Part shown: positions 1 to 6,253 of the stretch, piece by piece | How positions within the stretch are numbered: the stretch's first letter is position 1 | Layout: each line of letters begins with the position of its first letter | Source: Gaiellales bacterium | Lineage (GTDB): Bacteria > Actinomycetota > Thermoleophilia > Gaiellales > F1-60-MAGs149 | Length of the DNA: 10,871 nt | NCBI GenBank assembly: GCA_030831375.1 | Contig: JAURLF010000105.1 | Location: 1 to 10,871 of the forward strand | Direction: 5' to 3' | Program-made: the position numbers and the translations under genes | Notes under the pieces: model-generated | What the model was told of the DNA's origin: nothing | Databases searched by the model: none | The model's input: only the letters and a program-made list of their open reading frames with translations

Positions 1-714
1 GCCGATCGCGGCGGCGATGTCGTGGGCGGAGAAGCCGCCCTCGGCGAGCCGCGGCGGGGTCATGGTGTCCTTGGTGCCGTTCGTGAACAGGATCGGCCGC
101 TGGATCTGGCGCGCGAGCGGCTCGAGGTCCATGGTCTCCATGGCCAGGCACGCCCAGCGGATCGTGTACGGCGGGTTCAGGCGGATCACGTGCCGCACCA
201 TCTCGAAGGTGTCGGGGTTGGCGGCGAGGAAGTGGTCGCCGACGGCCTGGATCGTGATCAGGTCGCAGAAGTCGTCGAGGGGCATCGCCTCGGCCATCTT
301 GCGCCAGGTGCGGAAGTAGACCCGGCGGTAGAGGTCGCAGCGGGCCATGCCGCAGTCGGAGCAGGCGGCGATGACGCGCTCGGGGTACTTCCCGGTGAAG
401 GCGATCGTGACCATGCCGCCCATCGAGGTGCCGTGCACGAAGACGCGGTCGAAGCCGAGCGCGTCGAGCAGCAGGGCGCCCTCGTCGGCCCAGCCCTCGA
501 CGGAGTAGGGCTCCTTCGGGCAGTCGGAGCGGCCGTAGCCGGTGGCGTCGAACGAGAGCAGCCGGAAGCCGCGCTCGCGGAAGCCGTCGTTGACGAATCC
601 GAAGTTGTGGCGGCCGAACAGCGACCCCCCGAACTGCAGGACGACGGGCCCGTCCTCGGGGCCGGTCAGCTCGTAGTAGATGCGGTTGTCGTTCGACAGC
701 GTCACGAACGGCAT
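1..714 (-). CDS. alpha/beta hydrolase fold protein, C-terminus beyond the left edge
   Basis: The first 238 residues of an alpha/beta hydrolase read leftward from ATG at 714-712; the gene continues past base 1. A GAGGAGGA Shine-Dalgarno (727-720) sits 5 nt upstream and fixes the start. Visible hallmarks are the strand-turn motif FDATGYGRSD (residues 55-64), the nucleophile elbow HGTSMGG with Ser97, and a probable acid Asp216 in NGTKDTMTP. The catalytic His would lie in the missing part. The family includes esterases, lactonases such as 3-oxoadipate enol-lactonase, and C-C bond hydrolases; the substrate cannot be told from sequence. There is no signal peptide, so it is probably cytoplasmic. A run of cysteines (118, 121, 126) follows the nucleophile region. 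The gene diverges from the SDR pair across a shared promoter region, suggesting co-regulation in one catabolic unit (inference). Confidence 0.9.
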   Translation of the reverse strand, partial: MPFVTLSNDNRIYYELTGPEDGPVVLQFGGSLFGRHNFGFVNDGFRERGFRLLSFDATGYGRSDCPKEPYSVEGWADEGALLLDALGFDRVFVHGTSMGGMVTIAFTGKYPERVIAACSDCGMARCDLYRRVYFRTWRKMAEAMPLDDFCDLITIQAVGDHFLAANPDTFEMVRHVIRLNPPYTIRWACLAMETMDLEPLARQIQRPILFTNGTKDTMTPPRLAEGGFSAHDIAAAIG

Positions 715-769
715 GGCGGTCCTCCTCGTCGTCTCCCCGGCGGGACTCGTCCAGACGGGCCCGGACGGC

Positions 770-792
770 TATCCTCGCCGGGGCAGAGGATA
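770..792. promoter_or_regulatory. divergent promoter with 7-9-7 inverted repeat (operator-like)
   Basis: TATCCTC at 770-776 is repeated in inverted form as GAGGATA at 786-792, separated by 9 nt. Each arm contains TATCCT, a TAnnnT -10-like hexamer, one on each strand. Predicted starts are near 782 (+, towards the SDR pair at 824) and near 780 (-, towards the hydrolase at 714). A dyad of this size overlapping two -10 elements would suit a dimeric repressor controlling both directions. The repeat is seen directly; promoter and operator function are inferred. No convincing -35 element was found on either strand, and the regulator is not in the window. Confidence 0.5.
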
Positions 793-823
793 CCCGTGAC
801 CGGGGGGAAGGGGAAACCAGGCG

Positions 824-1588
824 ATGGCCGGAGAGCTCGAGGGCAGGGTGGTGGTGCTGACCGGCGCCGAGGGCGACATCGGCCGAGCGACGGCGCGGCG
901 CCTCGCCGGGGACGGCGCGCGCCTGGTCCTGACGGACCTGCGCGAGCAGGTGTCGGAGGTGGCCGACGAGCACCGCGGCCGCGGCGTCGAGGCCGTCGCC
1001 GTGCAGGCGGACGTCACCTCCGCGGCCGACTGCGCGCGGATCGCCGATGCGGCGCGCGAGGCCTTCGGCGGCGTCGACGTCCTCGTCAACAACCACGGCG
1101 CGATCGTGGGGGCGCCCTTCCTCGAGACCACCGAGGAGCAGTGGGACATGGTCCACGGCGTCGTCCTCAAGAGCATCTTCCTCGTCTCGAAGGCGGTGGT
1201 GCCGCTGATGCAGGGCCGTCCCGGCGCCAACGTGGTCAACATCGCCTCCGTGGGCGGGCTCAAGGCGCTCCGGTACATGTCGGCCTACGGGGCGGCCAAG
1301 GCCGGCGTGATCCACCTCTCCAAGGGCATGGCGATCGACCTCGCCGAGGAGGGCATCCGCGTCAACGCGATCTGCCCCGGCGTGATCGACACGCAGCAGC
1401 CGCGCCAGTTCGTGGCCGGCCTGCCCGACCCCGAGGCGGCGTTCGCCGCGTTCGAGCCGATGCACCCGATCGGCCGCGTCGGCCGCGCCGAGGAGGTGGC
1501 CGATGCGATCTGCTTCCTGGCCTCCGACCGGGCCTCGTTCGTGACGGGCTCGGCGTTCGTCGTCGACGGCGGGATGACGGCGGCATGA
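824..1588 (+). CDS. SDR family oxidoreductase (FabG-like), atypical catalytic tetrad
   Basis: A 254-residue classical-length short-chain dehydrogenase/reductase, probably cytoplasmic. The Rossmann dinucleotide motif is TGAEGDIG (13-20; the usual middle Gly is Asp18). Asp38 follows beta-strand 2, which favours NAD(H) over NADP(H). NNHG (89-92) replaces the common NNAG. Active-site residues Ser142, Tyr155 and Lys159 (YGAAK) are present, and the C-terminal FVTGSAFVVDGG is typical. In the stretch WDMVHGVVLKSIFL, the position that normally holds the catalytic Asn (VNLKG in relatives) is Val114, so the proton relay is probably altered. ATG 824 follows a purine-rich GGGGGGAAGGGG (802-813), a rather distant and weak ribosome site. 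It is the first gene of a two-SDR operon; its stop overlaps the next start as ATGA. Substrate unknown. Confidence 0.93.
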   Translation: MAGELEGRVVVLTGAEGDIGRATARRLAGDGARLVLTDLREQVSEVADEHRGRGVEAVAVQADVTSAADCARIADAAREAFGGVDVLVNNHGAIVGAPFLETTEEQWDMVHGVVLKSIFLVSKAVVPLMQGRPGANVVNIASVGGLKALRYMSAYGAAKAGVIHLSKGMAIDLAEEGIRVNAICPGVIDTQQPRQFVAGLPDPEAAFAAFEPMHPIGRVGRAEEVADAICFLASDRASFVTGSAFVVDGGMTAA

Positions 1589-2313
1589 GCCGGCGCGTGA
1601 TCGTCACCGGCGGTGCCTCGGGCATCGGCCTGGCCACCGTCGCCCGCTTCCAGGAGGAGGGCTGCACGGTCGCCGCCCTCGACCGCGACGAGGCCCTGCT
1701 CGCGCAGTGCGGCGCCGACGACGTGCGGGTCTGCGACGTGGCCGACGAGGCATCGGTGAGCGCCGCGGTCGACGCGGCGGCCGCCGCGCTGGGCGGGATC
1801 GACGTCGTGGTCTGCGGCGCGGGCATCGCCTCGCGCGGCGACGTCGTCGAGTGCAGCCCCGAGGAGTTCGGACGCGTCATGAGCGTCAACGTGCGCGGCG
1901 TCTACCTGACCTGCCGCGCCGCGGTCCCGCACCTGCGCGCCGCGGGCGGCGGCGCGATCGTGGTGGTGGCCTCCCAGCTCGGCCTCGTGGCCGTGCCGAG
2001 CGCCGTCGCCTACTGCGCCTCGAAGGGCGCCGCGATCAACCTCGCCCGCGCGATGGCCCTCGACCACGCCCACGAGGGGATCCGCGTCAACGCGGTCTGC
2101 CCGGGCCCGACCGATACGCCGCTGGCCGGTCGCTTCTTCGAGGAGACCGACGATCCGGCGGCGACCCGCGCCGCCTTCGCGGCCTCGACGGCGATCGGGC
2201 GGCTGATCGAGCCGGAGGAGATCGCCGAGGCGATCGCCTTCCTCGCCTCGGAGCGGGCCGGCGGCACGGTCGGGGCGGCGCTCGTGGTCGACGCGGGCTA
2301 CACCACCCGCTGA
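1585..2313 (+). CDS. SDR family oxidoreductase
   Basis: A 242-residue SDR with the full classical set: TGGASGIG (8-15), Asp33 after beta-2 (NAD(H) preference likely), CGAG (77-80) in place of NNAG, and the catalytic tetrad Asn102 (VNVRG), Ser130, Tyr143 and Lys147 (YCASK). The C-terminus GTVGAALVVDAGYTTR is the usual SDR ending. The start ATG at 1585 overlaps the previous TGA (ATGA), and no strong ribosome site precedes it, so translational coupling is likely. It differs from its upstream neighbour at many positions, so this is not a recent duplication; the two may act as successive oxidoreductases or as a heteromeric pair (inference). Substrate unknown. The stop codon is one base away from the stop of the convergent RDD gene. 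Confidence 0.94.
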   Translation: MSRRVIVTGGASGIGLATVARFQEEGCTVAALDRDEALLAQCGADDVRVCDVADEASVSAAVDAAAAALGGIDVVVCGAGIASRGDVVECSPEEFGRVMSVNVRGVYLTCRAAVPHLRAAGGGAIVVVASQLGLVAVPSAVAYCASKGAAINLARAMALDHAHEGIRVNAVCPGPTDTPLAGRFFEETDDPAATRAAFAASTAIGRLIEPEEIAEAIAFLASERAGGTVGAALVVDAGYTTR

Positions 2314-2314
2314 G

Positions 2315-2812
2315 TCAGCCCTCGGGCGCCCGCCGCGGCGGATCGACCGGCACGACCTTGGTGCCCGCCCACTTGTCGCCGAGGCGCTGGCGGCGCTTGG
2401 GGCCCGTGGCCAGCATCCAGAGCACGCCGAGGGCGTAGGGCACGAGCCACGGCAGCATGTCGATCGGGCGCGCCAGGGTGCGCTTGAGGGCGGCCTCCCT
2501 GGTGACGGGCAGGCCGCTGCCCATGACGACGCGGATCCGGGCCACGCGCTTGCCCGGCGTCTGGCCGTTCCAGAGGTACTCGAACAGCGCGTAGTAGGCG
2601 AACCACCAGATCACGAAGGCGACCGTGGCCCAGACGGGCAGCTCGATCTCGCCCTGCGGGTCCGTGCCGCGCACGGCCACCGTCAGCCAGAACAGCACCA
2701 CGACGACGACGCCGAAGTCGAGGATCCCGGCCACGCAGCGGATGAACAGCCCGCACGGCTCGGGGCCCGATGTCCCATGGACGAGGATGCGGCGCGCTTC
2801 GGCGGAGTCCAC
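2315..2812 (-). CDS. RDD family integral membrane protein
   Basis: A 165-residue protein with the RDD-family pattern: Arg25 and Asp32 at the first membrane segment (about 22-46, FIRCVAGILDFG), a second hydrophobic segment (about 59-80), the loop QTPGKRVARIRVV (84-96), Asp118 in LARPIDMLPW, a third segment (about 118-135), and the C-terminal QRLGDKWAGTKVV. RDD proteins are small inner-membrane proteins, mostly of unknown role; some have been linked to ion transport. The frame stays open far upstream, but that part is antisense to the dehydrogenase gene. The nearest in-frame start is GTG at 2812-2810, giving a typical short leader before the first membrane segment. No ribosome site is visible there, so this start is the least certain part of the call. 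It meets the SDR gene tail to tail with one intervening base. Confidence 0.85.
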   Translation of the reverse strand: MDSAEARRILVHGTSGPEPCGLFIRCVAGILDFGVVVVVLFWLTVAVRGTDPQGEIELPVWATVAFVIWWFAYYALFEYLWNGQTPGKRVARIRVVMGSGLPVTREAALKRTLARPIDMLPWLVPYALGVLWMLATGPKRRQRLGDKWAGTKVVPVDPPRRAPEG

Positions 2813-2914
2813 GCCCGAAGCGTTGCAGGATCGGCCCGCCGGGGTCGCGGGCGGCGGCGTGGTCTGCTCGATCCGCGCCCGGCGGTCGCGCCGGGTCGAC
2901 GGGCGCGTCCGGGC

Positions 2915-2920
2915 TACGCT
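2915..2920 (+). promoter_or_regulatory. -10 box TACGCT, 6 nt before ATG (probable leaderless start)
   Basis: TACGCT matches the actinobacterial TAnnnT -10 pattern and is followed by exactly 6 nt (GCCGTC) and then the ATG at 2927. Transcription would therefore begin at or next to the start codon. No Shine-Dalgarno is present. A clear -35 box was not found. The hexamer is seen; promoter function is inferred. Confidence 0.55.
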
Positions 2921-2926
2921 GCCGTC

Positions 2927-3802
2927 ATGGACTCGATCGGCCTCGTCGGCTGCGGGCAGATCGGCGGGCGCCTCGCCGGGGTGCTCGCCCGTGCCGGCAC
3001 GGCGGTGCGCGCCTTCGACGTCGACCCCGCGCGCGCGGCCGCCGCGGGCGCCGAGCCCGTCGCGCGCCCCGCCGACCTCGCCGACGAGCCCGCCGTGCTG
3101 CTGTCGTTGCCCTCGTCGGCCGAGGTCGAGGCCGTCCTCGACGGCCCCGACGGCCTGCTCGCCGCCGCGGGCCCGGGCCTGCTGGTGATCGACCTGACGA
3201 CCGCCGACCCGTCCTCCACGCAGGCCCTGCAGGCCCGCGCCGCCGCGCGCGGCGTCGCGCTCGTCGACGCGGGCGTGACGGGTGGCGCGGCGGCGGCCGA
3301 GCGCGGCGAGCTCGTCGTGCTCGTCGGCGGGGAGCCCGCCGACGTCGAGCGCGCGCTGCCCGTGCTCGCGCCGATCAGCCGCCAGGCGCTCGTGATGGGC
3401 GGCCCCGGCGCGGGTCATGCCGCGAAGGCCGTCAACAACGTCCTCAACGCCGTCACCCTCGCCGCCACCGGCGAGGCGATGCTCGCGGGCGCCGCCTGGG
3501 GCCTCGACCCCGCGCGCCTGCTCGAGGCGATCAACGCGGGCTCGGGCCGCTCCTGGGCGTCCGAGCACCGCTTCCCGCGCATCGTCGCGGGCGAGGAGAT
3601 GCCGGGCGGGCTCAGCGTGGCCCTGATGGCGAAGGACGTCGACGTCTTCCTGCGCCTCGCGGAGGAGGCGGGCACGCCGCGCGCGATCGCGGAGGCCGCG
3701 GTCGCCGCCTACCGGGCCGCCGTCGAGCAGGGCCACGGCGACGAGGTCGCCAACGCGATCGTGGCCGCCATGAACGGCGGCCGCCCGCTGACGGACGCGT
3801 GA
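2927..3802 (+). CDS. NAD(P)-dependent oxidoreductase, 3-hydroxyisobutyrate dehydrogenase family
   Basis: A 291-residue beta-hydroxyacid dehydrogenase, the usual length for the family that includes 3-hydroxyisobutyrate dehydrogenase, tartronate-semialdehyde reductase and related imine-reductase-like enzymes. The N-terminal Rossmann motif is GCGQIG (8-13), with Asp31 after beta-2 (NAD+ rather than NADP+ likely). The substrate loop DAGVTGG (114-120) corresponds to the family signature DAPVSGG, with Pro and Ser replaced by Gly and Thr. The catalytic Lys167 sits in GAGHAAKAVNN, followed by the all-helical C-terminal domain with KDVD (residues about 235-238). The loop differences argue against assigning a specific substrate. 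ATG 2927 has no ribosome site but a TAnnnT box 6 nt upstream. Transcription ends at a strong hairpin overlapping the stop codon. It is a single-gene unit, convergent with the dihydropyrimidinase. Confidence 0.93.
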   Translation: MDSIGLVGCGQIGGRLAGVLARAGTAVRAFDVDPARAAAAGAEPVARPADLADEPAVLLSLPSSAEVEAVLDGPDGLLAAAGPGLLVIDLTTADPSSTQALQARAAARGVALVDAGVTGGAAAAERGELVVLVGGEPADVERALPVLAPISRQALVMGGPGAGHAAKAVNNVLNAVTLAATGEAMLAGAAWGLDPARLLEAINAGSGRSWASEHRFPRIVAGEEMPGGLSVALMAKDVDVFLRLAEEAGTPRAIAEAAVAAYRAAVEQGHGDEVANAIVAAMNGGRPLTDA

Positions 3803-3841
3803 CGGCCGGCGTCCGGGCGGCTCGCCCGGACGCCGGCCGTC
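3801..3841. terminator. perfect 19-bp hairpin, bidirectional terminator
   Basis: Bases 3801-3819 and 3823-3841 are exact reverse complements with a 3-nt GCT loop. The structure starts within the stop codon of the dehydrogenase and ends 13 nt before the stop of the convergent dihydropyrimidinase gene. There is no U-tract on either side, as is common for terminators in high-GC actinobacteria. Its place between two convergent genes suggests that it stops transcription from both sides (inference). Confidence 0.85.
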
Positions 3842-3853
3842 CTCGCGGTCGTC

Positions 3854-5248
3854 CTACGCGACGTCGCCCTGCAGCGCCGGGTCGAACGTCCGGCGCCGGA
3901 GGAACTTCCCGTGGCCGGGCTGCGTCTTGATCTCGCCGCGGTCGAAGACCACGGTGCCGCGGCAGAGCGTGCTGCGCACGGAGCCCGCGACGGTCTTGCC
4001 GTCCCAGAGGTCGTAGTCGACGTTCATGAACGACGTCGCCGTCGAGAACGTGAACGGCGTGTTCGGGTCGAAGATCACGACGTCGGCGTCCATGCCGGGG
4101 CTGATCGCGCCCTTCGTGGCGATGCCGAACGTCTTCGCGATCGCCGTCGAGCAGACGTCGACGAGGCGATTCATGGAGATGCGGCCCTCACGCACGCCGT
4201 GCTCCCACATCAGGGGCAGGCGGTGCTGGATCGCGGCGAGGCCGTTCGGGATCTTCGAGAAGTCGTCCGCGCCGAGCGCCTTCTGGGAGTCGTCGAACGG
4301 GCAGTGGTCCGTCGAGATCGACTGCAGGTGGCCGTACTTGAGGCAGTCCCACATGAACGGCTGGTTGGCCGCGTCGCGGATCGGCGGCGAGCAGACGAAG
4401 CGGGCGCCCTCGGGGGCGGGCCGCTCGAGGTCCGTGATGTCCGCGAACAGGTACTGGATGCAGGTCTCGCCGTAGGCGGCGACGCCGCGGGCGCGGCCCG
4501 CGATGATCTCCTCCGCGGCCGACTGGCACGACACGTGCACGATGAAGACCGGCGCGCCGGCCTGCTCGGCGAAGCGGACCGCGCGGCCCGTCGCCTCCGC
4601 CTCGACCCACTCGGGGCGCGTGTGCGCGTGCCAGACGGGGGCCGTGTCGCCGCGGCCCAGGGCCTCGGCGATGAGGCGGTCGATGATCCAGCCGTTCTCG
4701 GCGTGGACCTGCACGAGGCCGCCGTGCTCCTTCGACTCCTCGAGCACGCGCAGGAAGAGGTCGTCCGTGATCATCAGGACGTCCTTGTAGGCGAGGAACA
4801 CCTTGAACGACGTGACGCCCTGGTCGACCATCTTCGGCATGTCCCGGAACGTGCCCTCGTCGGAGCGCGTGACGGCCATGTGGAAGCCGTAGTCGACGTG
4901 CGCCGTGCCCTCGGCGCGGCCCATCCACTGGTCGAGCGAGGACTGCAGCCCGTTGTCCTCCATCTGCAGCGCGAAGTCGACGATCGCGGTCACGCCGCCC
5001 GCCGCGGCGGCCTGCGTGCCCGTGTTGTAGTCGTCGGCGGTGGTCGTGCCGCCGAACGGCATCGACATGTGCGTGTGGTTGTCGATCAGGCCGGGGAGCA
5101 GGTAGCAGCCCGTGGCGTCGATCTCCTCGGCGCCCTCCACGGGGCCGATCTGGCCGACGGCGACGATCTGCTCGCCGTCGATCAGCACGTCGCCCTTGAT
5201 CGTCTCGCGGGCGTTGACCACGGTGCCGCCGCGGATCACCTTCTTCAT
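3854..5248 (-). CDS. hydA: dihydropyrimidinase / D-hydantoinase
   Basis: A 464-residue amidohydrolase-superfamily enzyme that opens the ring of 5,6-dihydropyrimidines or 5-substituted hydantoins at a two-metal site. Visible ligands are His58 and His60 (DNHTH), bridging Lys149 (TSFKVFLAYK), His182 (VHAEN), His238 (IVHVSC) and Asp314 (STDHCPF). Tyr154, just after the lysine, matches the substrate tyrosine of hydantoinases. Length and motif spacing are those of full dihydropyrimidinases, which are usually cytoplasmic homotetramers. Two starts are possible. GAGGAG at 5260-5255 lies 6 nt before ATG 5248 but abuts ATG 5254, so 5248 is preferred (the protein begins MKKVIRGG). The gene stands alone, divergent from the DMT transporter, and ends at a shared hairpin. 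No beta-ureidopropionase or carbamoylase is visible, so dihydropyrimidine versus hydantoin specificity is open. Confidence 0.95.
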   Translation of the reverse strand: MKKVIRGGTVVNARETIKGDVLIDGEQIVAVGQIGPVEGAEEIDATGCYLLPGLIDNHTHMSMPFGGTTTADDYNTGTQAAAAGGVTAIVDFALQMEDNGLQSSLDQWMGRAEGTAHVDYGFHMAVTRSDEGTFRDMPKMVDQGVTSFKVFLAYKDVLMITDDLFLRVLEESKEHGGLVQVHAENGWIIDRLIAEALGRGDTAPVWHAHTRPEWVEAEATGRAVRFAEQAGAPVFIVHVSCQSAAEEIIAGRARGVAAYGETCIQYLFADITDLERPAPEGARFVCSPPIRDAANQPFMWDCLKYGHLQSISTDHCPFDDSQKALGADDFSKIPNGLAAIQHRLPLMWEHGVREGRISMNRLVDVCSTAIAKTFGIATKGAISPGMDADVVIFDPNTPFTFSTATSFMNVDYDLWDGKTVAGSVRSTLCRGTVVFDRGEIKTQPGHGKFLRRRTFDPALQGDVA

Positions 5249-5260
5249 GTCCATCTCCTC

Positions 5261-5281
5261 GCCTGAGGGGTCGTCTCAGGC
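5261..5281. promoter_or_regulatory. 7-7-7 inverted repeat at the hydantoinase transcription start
   Basis: GCCTGAG (5261-5267) and CTCAGGC (5275-5281) form an inverted repeat with a 7-nt spacer. It lies immediately downstream of the putative -10 box for the dihydropyrimidinase gene and just upstream of its ribosome site. In the RNA it would form a small hairpin; in DNA it could be an operator whose occupancy blocks transcription. The dyad is seen; regulation is inferred. Confidence 0.4.
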
Positions 5282-5285
5282 CGCG

Positions 5286-5291
5286 ATGATA
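5286..5291 (-). promoter_or_regulatory. -10 box TATCAT for the dihydropyrimidinase gene
   Basis: On the minus strand TATCAT (5291-5286) fits a -10 element. The predicted start is near 5279, inside the adjacent inverted repeat, leaving a leader of about 30 nt that carries GAGGAG. No good -35 hexamer is evident. Confidence 0.45.
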
Positions 5292-5343
5292 GCCGTGCTC
5301 CGGGGAAAATCCACGTCCGGCGTGGGATTCCCATCGCGGGGGC

Positions 5344-5349
5344 TATGGT
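5344..5349 (+). promoter_or_regulatory. -10 box TATGGT, 6 nt before ATG (probable leaderless start)
   Basis: TATGGT, then 6 nt (GCCCGC), then ATG 5356. No Shine-Dalgarno is present. The geometry is identical to that before the genes at 2927 and 6254, which supports a leaderless transcript for the transporter gene. Confidence 0.55.
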
Positions 5350-5355
5350 GCCCGC

Positions 5356-6231
5356 ATGGAGGCGGTGGGACTGGGGCTGCTCGCGGGGATCCTGTTCGGG
5401 CTGCTGACGGTGCTCGTGCGGCGCGGCATCATGCGCGTCCCCGACCCGGTCGCCGGCTCCGTCGTGGTGATCGGCCTCGCCCTCGCCGTGGTCCTCGCCG
5501 CCACCGTCGCGACCGGGCAGGCCGGCGAGCTCGCCGACGGCCGCGTCGCGATCGCGTACCTCTTGATCGGCCTCGTCGCGCCCGGCCTCTCGCAGATCGT
5601 GTTCATGCTGGCCGTGCGCGACGCCGGCGCGAGCCGCGTCGCGATCATGATCGGCACCGCGCCGCTGCTGGCCACGGTCATCGCCGTCGGCTTCCGCGAC
5701 GAGCCGCTCAAGGCGGGCCTCGTGGCCGGTACCGCGCTGATCGTCGTCGGCGGCGCCAGCCTCGCCTGGGAGCGCACGCTGCCCGAGGGCTTCCGGATGC
5801 GCGGGCTCGTGCTCGGCTTCGCCTGCGCGCTGCTCTTCGCCACGCGCGACAACGCGATGCGGATCGCCGGCCTCGAGACCGACATGGACGCGCGCGCCGC
5901 GACCGCGTGGACGCTGCTCGGCGCGCTGATCGCCGTCGGCGGCTTCGCCGCCGTCACGCGCCGCGGCGCCCTGCCGGGCACGCTGCGCCTCGTCTTCCGC
6001 CCGTACCTGCCCGCCGGCATCGTCTTCGGCCTCGCCTACACCACGCTCACGATCGCCCTCGCGGTGGGCAAGGTGACCGTGTTCGCGCCGCTCAACGCGA
6101 TGCAGTCCCTGTGGACCGTGCTGCTCGCGTGGATCCTGATCGGGCGCGCGGGCGACGCGATCGGGCCGCGGGTGATCGGCGCGATGGCGCTCGTCGTGGC
6201 GGGCGGGGTGATGATCGGGATCTTCCGCTGA
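5356..6231 (+). CDS. EamA/DMT superfamily transporter
   Basis: A 291-residue, strongly hydrophobic protein with about ten predicted membrane segments (roughly 4-20, 33-53, 65-85, 92-112, 119-137, 148-163, 180-200, 215-235, 240-260, 270-290), arranged as two EamA repeats (about 4-137 and 148-290). Each repeat ends in the family-like pattern of a membrane segment, a short acidic or charged loop, and a Gly-rich segment (FRDEPLKAGLVAGTALIVVG; later VLLAWILIGRAGDAIG). Drug/metabolite transporters of this type export or import amino acids, nucleosides or other small metabolites in the inner membrane; the substrate cannot be deduced. ATG 5356 is preceded by TATGGT-N6 and no ribosome site. The gene diverges from the dihydropyrimidinase gene across a 100-bp promoter region, so a role in moving its substrate or product is possible (inference). 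Confidence 0.9.
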   Translation: MEAVGLGLLAGILFGLLTVLVRRGIMRVPDPVAGSVVVIGLALAVVLAATVATGQAGELADGRVAIAYLLIGLVAPGLSQIVFMLAVRDAGASRVAIMIGTAPLLATVIAVGFRDEPLKAGLVAGTALIVVGGASLAWERTLPEGFRMRGLVLGFACALLFATRDNAMRIAGLETDMDARAATAWTLLGALIAVGGFAAVTRRGALPGTLRLVFRPYLPAGIVFGLAYTTLTIALAVGKVTVFAPLNAMQSLWTVLLAWILIGRAGDAIGPRVIGAMALVVAGGVMIGIFR

Positions 6232-6241
6232 GCGAGCCCGC

Positions 6242-6247
6242 TAGGGT
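6242..6247 (+). promoter_or_regulatory. TAGGGT box 6 nt before ATG 6254
   Basis: TAGGGT, then GGGCCC (6 nt), then ATG. It could be a -10 element for a separate leaderless transcript inside the transporter/flavin-reductase pair. AGGGTGGG in the same place could instead serve as a weak, close ribosome site. The sequence alone does not decide between them. Confidence 0.4.
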
Positions 6248-6253
6248 GGGCCC

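Noticed and set aside
22..1584. Long open frame upstream of, and in frame with, the second SDR
   Set aside because: It runs antisense to the hydrolase and out of frame through the first SDR, with Arg/Gly/Ala-rich composition and no family motifs. The true SDR begins at the ATGA overlap at 1585.
2813..3736. N-terminal extension of the RDD gene to a 473-residue protein
   Set aside because: The extra part is the antisense frame of the dehydrogenase gene and shows low-complexity composition. The RDD domain itself begins just after GTG 2812.
3911..5266. 451-codon open frame opposite the dihydropyrimidinase
   Set aside because: It is a complementary shadow of a gene with complete catalytic motifs. 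Its Val/Arg/Asp/His-rich product resembles nothing I recognise and is typical of antisense frames at high GC.
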